From: Flavobacteriaceae bacterium PS02336
GTDB taxonomy: Bacteria > Bacteroidota > Bacteroidia > Flavobacteriales > Flavobacteriaceae
Assembly (NCBI GenBank): GCA_029960065.1
Contig: JASCOF010000003.1
Coordinates: 248,001-312,000 of the forward strand
Direction: 5' to 3'
Length of the DNA stretch: 64,000 nucleotides
Made by a program: the position numbers and the translations under genes. Positions 60,239-64,000 of this stretch are shown here, piece by piece. The notes beneath the pieces were generated by a model. That model was given only the letters and a program-made list of their open reading frames with translations, searched no databases and was not told the DNA's origin. Each line of letters begins with the position of its first letter. The first letter of the stretch is position 1.

Positions 60239-61873
60239 TTTATAAGTTCCCACATAAGTCACAACTGACCTTGCTGGAATTTCAAAATTAGAAGCATCAA
60301 CCGCTGCTCCTTTTTTCAAACTCATAGCATCAGAAGTGATGTACGGAGTCAATTTATTATCTGTAATTGTTCCGCCTGCAAGATTCAATTTATAAGCTTT
60401 CGCCGATTTACCGATGTTTACCGCAACCACCACCAGTTTTTTATTTGCTGCATCTTTGTAAGCTGTCACCATTACGTTACTTAATTCTGCCGTGTTATCT
60501 ATACTTGGAATCATTACTCGAACCATTCCTGGTTTTACGAAGAATGAAAAATTCCCTAAAGCCCAAAGTGTTTTTGAATCTCTGATATATCCGTCATTTT
60601 TACAATAATCTGCATTACCAGCTCCGTTGCTTGCACCGTCATCGACGTGAATTAAACCATCTTTATAATCACCACGGCTGATTGCTGTCCACCATTGCCA
60701 TGAAGTTACGCCTCCAACAGCAATATCAGTGCTAATAATACGAGCTGTCCAAAGTGCTAACGACATTCCTAAATCTCTTCCAGCTCCTGCTCCACCTGGA
60801 AGTTCTGCAGTTCCCGGACTTTCCAAAACACAATATTCCGATGACCAAAGACTAACTCCTCCAACAGATTGAATTCTCGCCGCTGCCTCCTGTCTTGACG
60901 AAATTAATGTGCTTAACGGCCATGCCTGCCAGTAACTATGTCCAGAAATAGTTCTTTTTACATTACTTAAATTTCCAATATTTTTAGAAGAATTAGCTGC
61001 AAAGAAATAATCAATTTGATTCGATCTGCTTTCTTTTCCCGAAACTGTTTTATAAAGCGGTTCATAAGCTCCAGCTTCTCCTACAACAATTTTAGCTTCT
61101 AGATTTTTAGCTTGTAATTTTCGAGATAAAACATTTACAAAACTGTAAATATTAGCATTCGTTGCCGGCGAACCTTCCTGTCCAGAACCGTCCCACTCGT
61201 ATTGCGGTTCGTTAAACGGACTCAAATAATCGATTGTTAAGCCGTGTTCTGTTTTTAATTTATCTAAAGACGTAGCCCAAAAATCAGCTAACTCAGGCAT
61301 TTTTCCTTCCTTTAAATTATAGAATTCTTTAATAGAAGCGTGTGCTTTACCGTTTTGAGTCAGATAAACCGGTGCGCTGTTTGCGAATGCCAACAGTTTG
61401 TCAACTCCTCGTTCTCTTGCTGCTTTCATAAACCAAACCTGACCCGCTTGTTTGGTCATATCATACGAAACTCCATTTGTGGTAAAACATTCCGATCTTC
61501 TCCATTCATCTGTAATATCACTTGCGTCGCCTTGTTCTGCACTTCCGGCTCCAAGATTAAAACGCCATAATGATAATCCAATTCCTTTTGGATTTCCATC
61601 AGCATCTAAACCTTGGCTGAACAATAAATCGGCTATTTTATTTCTTTTATCAGTCGGCCAGTTTTTCCCGATAAAATTACACTGCCAGGCATCCGAAGCT
61701 CCAAAACTTTCCATAGTCTGCAGATTCATATCCAAACTCACATTCAATTCTGTTACAGCATTTTCTGAACCTGAATTTTCAGATTTTTCAGCATCACAGC
61801 TAACAAAAAATGAGCTGGCAAAGAGTAAGCCCGCACACAGCAGACTTACTTTATTTTGATTATTGATCTTCAT
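60236..61873 (-). CDS. GH30 endo-beta-1,6-galactanase-type lipoprotein
   Basis: 545 residues from the ATG at 61873, one base after the SusD stop; the longer frame from 61903 would overlap susD and bury the lipobox. The lipobox FFVSC (Cys26) suggests a surface lipoprotein. Domain order is as in the paralog at 58413, with IWRFNLGAGS-like LWRFNLGAGSAEQGD near 103, the acid/base Glu222 in SPFNEPQYEW and the nucleophile Glu346 in LWSSEYCVLE. A surface endo-enzyme together with a periplasmic paralog is a usual division of labour in PULs. Translation is probably coupled to susD. Confidence 0.9.
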   Translation of the reverse strand: MKINNQNKVSLLCAGLLFASSFFVSCDAEKSENSGSENAVTELNVSLDMNLQTMESFGASDAWQCNFIGKNWPTDKRNKIADLLFSQGLDADGNPKGIGLSLWRFNLGAGSAEQGDASDITDEWRRSECFTTNGVSYDMTKQAGQVWFMKAARERGVDKLLAFANSAPVYLTQNGKAHASIKEFYNLKEGKMPELADFWATSLDKLKTEHGLTIDYLSPFNEPQYEWDGSGQEGSPATNANIYSFVNVLSRKLQAKNLEAKIVVGEAGAYEPLYKTVSGKESRSNQIDYFFAANSSKNIGNLSNVKRTISGHSYWQAWPLSTLISSRQEAAARIQSVGGVSLWSSEYCVLESPGTAELPGGAGAGRDLGMSLALWTARIISTDIAVGGVTSWQWWTAISRGDYKDGLIHVDDGASNGAGNADYCKNDGYIRDSKTLWALGNFSFFVKPGMVRVMIPSIDNTAELSNVMVTAYKDAANKKLVVVAVNIGKSAKAYKLNLAGGTITDNKLTPYITSDAMSLKKGAAVDASNFEIPARSVVTYVGTYK

Positions 61874-61874
61874 C

Positions 61875-63476
61875 TTAATATCCAGGATTTTGTTTAATAA
61901 CATTACCGCTCAAATCGATTTCTAATTGTGGAATTGGCCACAACAAGTTTTTTGCAGGATTAAAATTGATTCCTTTATCCTGAGGTTCTCTCAAGTTTGT
62001 GGTTTCGTATGGATCTGTAGAATTTAAGTTGTATTGCACGAAAGTTCCGTTTGGTCCCATTAAAGATTCGATAACCGGTCTTCCTGTTGTTGGGTCTTTT
62101 TCACGGCGGATATCAAATAAACGTAATCCTTCAAAAGCCAATTCTAAACGACGTTCTTTATAGATTTGTCTTAAAAGTGTTGGTCCAGAAATTCCAGTTT
62201 TCGGATCTAATTTTACACGAGCTCTGATGATATTGATATCTCCTAAAGCATCGCCTCCTGTATGGTAATTCGCTTCTGCTCTTGTTAAATACATTTCTGC
62301 TAAACGAATCAGCGGAATATTTAAAGGAAGATGTCCGTCTTTTTTATCTAATGAACGACGCGTTGCAATTGGAATGTAATATTTACGACAGATACGACCT
62401 GATTTATTATCATTTAAACTGAATTTGTGTGTTGGATTTAAAACCTCATCTCCATAAGCAGCTTCTCCCCATTTTGTAATCGTACTTCTACGGCGGATAA
62501 CATCATTTTCAGACAAATAAGCATTTTCTAAATCACTTGTTGGCATACACCATCCCCATCCGTCCAAAACATCTGCAGCGTCGTTACTTGGAAAATTTTT
62601 CTTGTCTTCCCCTCTTGCTCCAGCCAAAGTTGGTAATGCAGCACCTAGACTTCTATCCTGAACAGAAGAGGATTGCGCTTCTAAAATAGATTCAATTCCG
62701 TTATGGTTGTTAACATTCCATATATTTAAGAAATCCGCTTCCAATTGAAAAGGTCCTTCTGTAATCACTTTGTTGGAATATGTTTTGGCTTCAGCCCATT
62801 TCTCTTGAAAAAGTGATACACGAGCTAATAAAGCATAAGCCGCCCATTTGTTAATTCTGCCATTTCTTGCTACAGGAGCACTTTCTAATTTTGCTGCTGC
62901 ATCTTTAAGATCTGTTTCAATCTGTGTATATACTTCTGCAGCGGTATTTCGTGTTAAGGTTAAATCGCTGGTTCCTAAAGATTTCGTATAAACGGGAACG
63001 CCGCCAAAAAGGTTTACCAATTCATAATAGCAATACGCACGAACAAATAATGATTCGCCCATATACTGATTTTTTTGAGCATCGGTAAGCGGCGAAACAG
63101 CCATTCTTTCTAAACCAACATTGGCAGATTGAATGGTATAGAAATGCGCTGTATAAATGCTGTTCATATCTCCCATATTATCTGGAGTAATAATGTATTG
63201 AGAAGCTGGTCTGTGCGCGCTGTTATCCTGACCTGTGTTTCCCATCCAGGCATCATCTGTAGCCATTTCGTTGGTTACTCTTGGTGCGGTTAAAACCCAC
63301 CAATCTTTTGCTAACAATAAGCGCTGCGTTAATTCATTGGCATAATTCTCGCACTCTTGTACTGTTTGAAAATAATTTTCTAAAGTCTGAGTTCCTCTTT
63401 GGTCTTTTTCTATAAAATCACTGCAAGATGCCGAAAATAGAGAAAATGCTATTATTGATACTATTATTTTTTTCAT
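61875..63476 (-). CDS. SusD/RagB-family glycan-binding lipoprotein (PUL 2)
   Basis: 533 residues. The lipobox FSASCSDFIE gives Cys18. SusD hallmarks are GESLFVRAYCYYELVNLFGG near 135 (FVRAYCYYELVNLFGG), TRAEANYHTGGDAL near 400, YKERRLELAFEGLRLFDIRR near 445 (RRLELAFEGLRLFDIRR) and NLLWPIPQLEID at the end. It pairs with the SusC gene 11 nt upstream and sits at the cell surface to capture galactan or arabinogalactan fragments. Confidence 0.95.
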   Translation of the reverse strand: MKKIIVSIIAFSLFSASCSDFIEKDQRGTQTLENYFQTVQECENYANELTQRLLLAKDWWVLTAPRVTNEMATDDAWMGNTGQDNSAHRPASQYIITPDNMGDMNSIYTAHFYTIQSANVGLERMAVSPLTDAQKNQYMGESLFVRAYCYYELVNLFGGVPVYTKSLGTSDLTLTRNTAAEVYTQIETDLKDAAAKLESAPVARNGRINKWAAYALLARVSLFQEKWAEAKTYSNKVITEGPFQLEADFLNIWNVNNHNGIESILEAQSSSVQDRSLGAALPTLAGARGEDKKNFPSNDAADVLDGWGWCMPTSDLENAYLSENDVIRRRSTITKWGEAAYGDEVLNPTHKFSLNDNKSGRICRKYYIPIATRRSLDKKDGHLPLNIPLIRLAEMYLTRAEANYHTGGDALGDINIIRARVKLDPKTGISGPTLLRQIYKERRLELAFEGLRLFDIRREKDPTTGRPVIESLMGPNGTFVQYNLNSTDPYETTNLREPQDKGINFNPAKNLLWPIPQLEIDLSGNVIKQNPGY

Positions 63477-63487
63477 GATCGTTTTAA

Positions 63488-64000
63488 TTAAAATGCAACA
63501 TTAAGTCCCATCAAGATTGTTGGCTGTACTGGATAATTCCATCCTCCAAAACCTGATCCTTTTACTCTGTCTCCATTATTTGGATCTCCAGCTCCAACTT
63601 CAGGTTCTACTCCTGAATAGTTTGTCCATGTCCATAAATTTTGTCCTGATAATGATAATCTTAATTTATCTAAACCGAATTTATTGTAAAAGGAATATCC
63701 AATCTGAAGATTTTTCATTCTAACGAAAGATCCATCTTCTACATAAAGAGAAGAGAATTTTGTAAAGTTTTCGTTGTTGTCATCTTTAGATAAACGCGGA
63801 ATAGCATTAGAAGTTCCTTCTCCGTGCCAAGCAATTTGATCTAATCCGTTTACTTTGTTTGTTAAACTTGCACCATTATATAAATCTGAAATATTTTGGT
63901 TTACAATTTCATTTCCAATACTTGAATAGAAATTCGCCACTAAATCAAAATTTTTGTAAGCAAAGTTTAAATTCAAACCAATGTTGTAATCTGCCCAAGG
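63488..64000 (-). CDS. C-terminal part of a SusC/RagA TonB-dependent transporter (PUL 2, cut by window edge)
   Basis: The frame is open to the window edge (171 codons including the stop; first residues PWADYNIGLNLNFAYKNFDL). This is the last part of a TonB-dependent barrel: FVRMKNLQIGYSF, LRLSLSGQNLWTWTNYSGVE and a terminal aromatic strand (GLNVAF). The N-terminus, plug and signal lie outside, as does any PUL 2 regulator. Confidence 0.92.
   Translation of the reverse strand, partial: PWADYNIGLNLNFAYKNFDLVANFYSSIGNEIVNQNISDLYNGASLTNKVNGLDQIAWHGEGTSNAIPRLSKDDNNENFTKFSSLYVEDGSFVRMKNLQIGYSFYNKFGLDKLRLSLSGQNLWTWTNYSGVEPEVGAGDPNNGDRVKGSGFGGWNYPVQPTILMGLNVAF

Noticed and set aside
61874..61903. Longer start of the second GH30 gene
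   Set aside because: It overlaps susD by about 29 nt and hides the lipobox; ATG 61873 gives both a lipobox and near-zero spacing.
1..64000. tRNA or rRNA genes, and known riboswitches
   Set aside because: No cloverleaf with a GTTCRANNC-type T arm, no rRNA sequence and no recognised riboswitch core was seen in the gaps on either strand.

Overview
The window looks like a chromosomal segment of a Flavobacterium-type Bacteroidota. The base composition is AT-rich. Three secreted enzymes carry type IX secretion (T9SS) tails, and there are SusC/SusD pairs, a hybrid two-component regulator and several promoters of the Bacteroidota form TTG-N19/20-TAnnTTTG. No rRNA, tRNA, transposase, phage gene or CRISPR array was seen. 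All family names come from reading motifs; no database search was run.

Layout. (1) 1-3.7 kb: small housekeeping and hypothetical genes (DsbA-like lipoprotein, CinA/PncC-like amidase, an acidic repeat protein, two small proteins, a SpoIIAA-like protein). (2) 4.0-5.9 kb: a secreted metallophosphoesterase. (3) 6.3-17.9 kb, minus strand: three T9SS-exported multimodular hydrolases (GH18 chitinase, GH64 and GH16 beta-1,3-glucanases) next to a membrane-spanning propeller/Y_Y_Y/LuxR-type regulator. Together they suit attack on fungal or oomycete cell walls. (4) 18.2-26.9 kb: a HAD phosphatase, a DUF4861 protein, and a LacI regulator divergent from a uronate catabolic operon (YhcH, KDPG aldolase, mannonate oxidoreductase, mannonate dehydratase), followed by a beta-helix protein. 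(5) 27.2-41.9 kb: a polysaccharide utilization locus (PUL 1: HTCS, SusC, SusD, GH88, GH2, GH2) that would release glucuronate and unsaturated uronate, which region 4 can metabolise. (6) 42.1-52.3 kb: a DUF2911 protein, a Tat-exported PaoABC-type molybdenum hydroxylase (three subunits), a cysteine desulfurase, MocA-like and XdhC-like cofactor maturation proteins, a LuxR regulator, a DUF1349 lipoprotein and a YegP-type protein. (7) 52.4-64 kb, minus strand: PUL 2 (partial SusC, SusD, GH30, GH30, GH2, GH27, bimodular GH43), consistent with beta-1,6-galactan or type II arabinogalactan.

The most unusual content lies between genes. Nearly every larger gap holds structured repeats: nested CGCAAAG palindromes, TTGTCATTTCGA-ended elements of about 104-131 bp, paired CCGTGGTTGAAACC hairpins, a palindrome with centre TTTGTCAAAG, and 8-nt-period TTTG/CTCTG repeats that abut gene ends. 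A micro-repeat of about 30 bp is nested inside two of these families. The regulatory highlight is a palindrome placed between two divergent consensus promoters at the LacI/uronate operon. The LacI reading frame also lacks any ATG, GTG or TTG start for its full DNA-binding domain.
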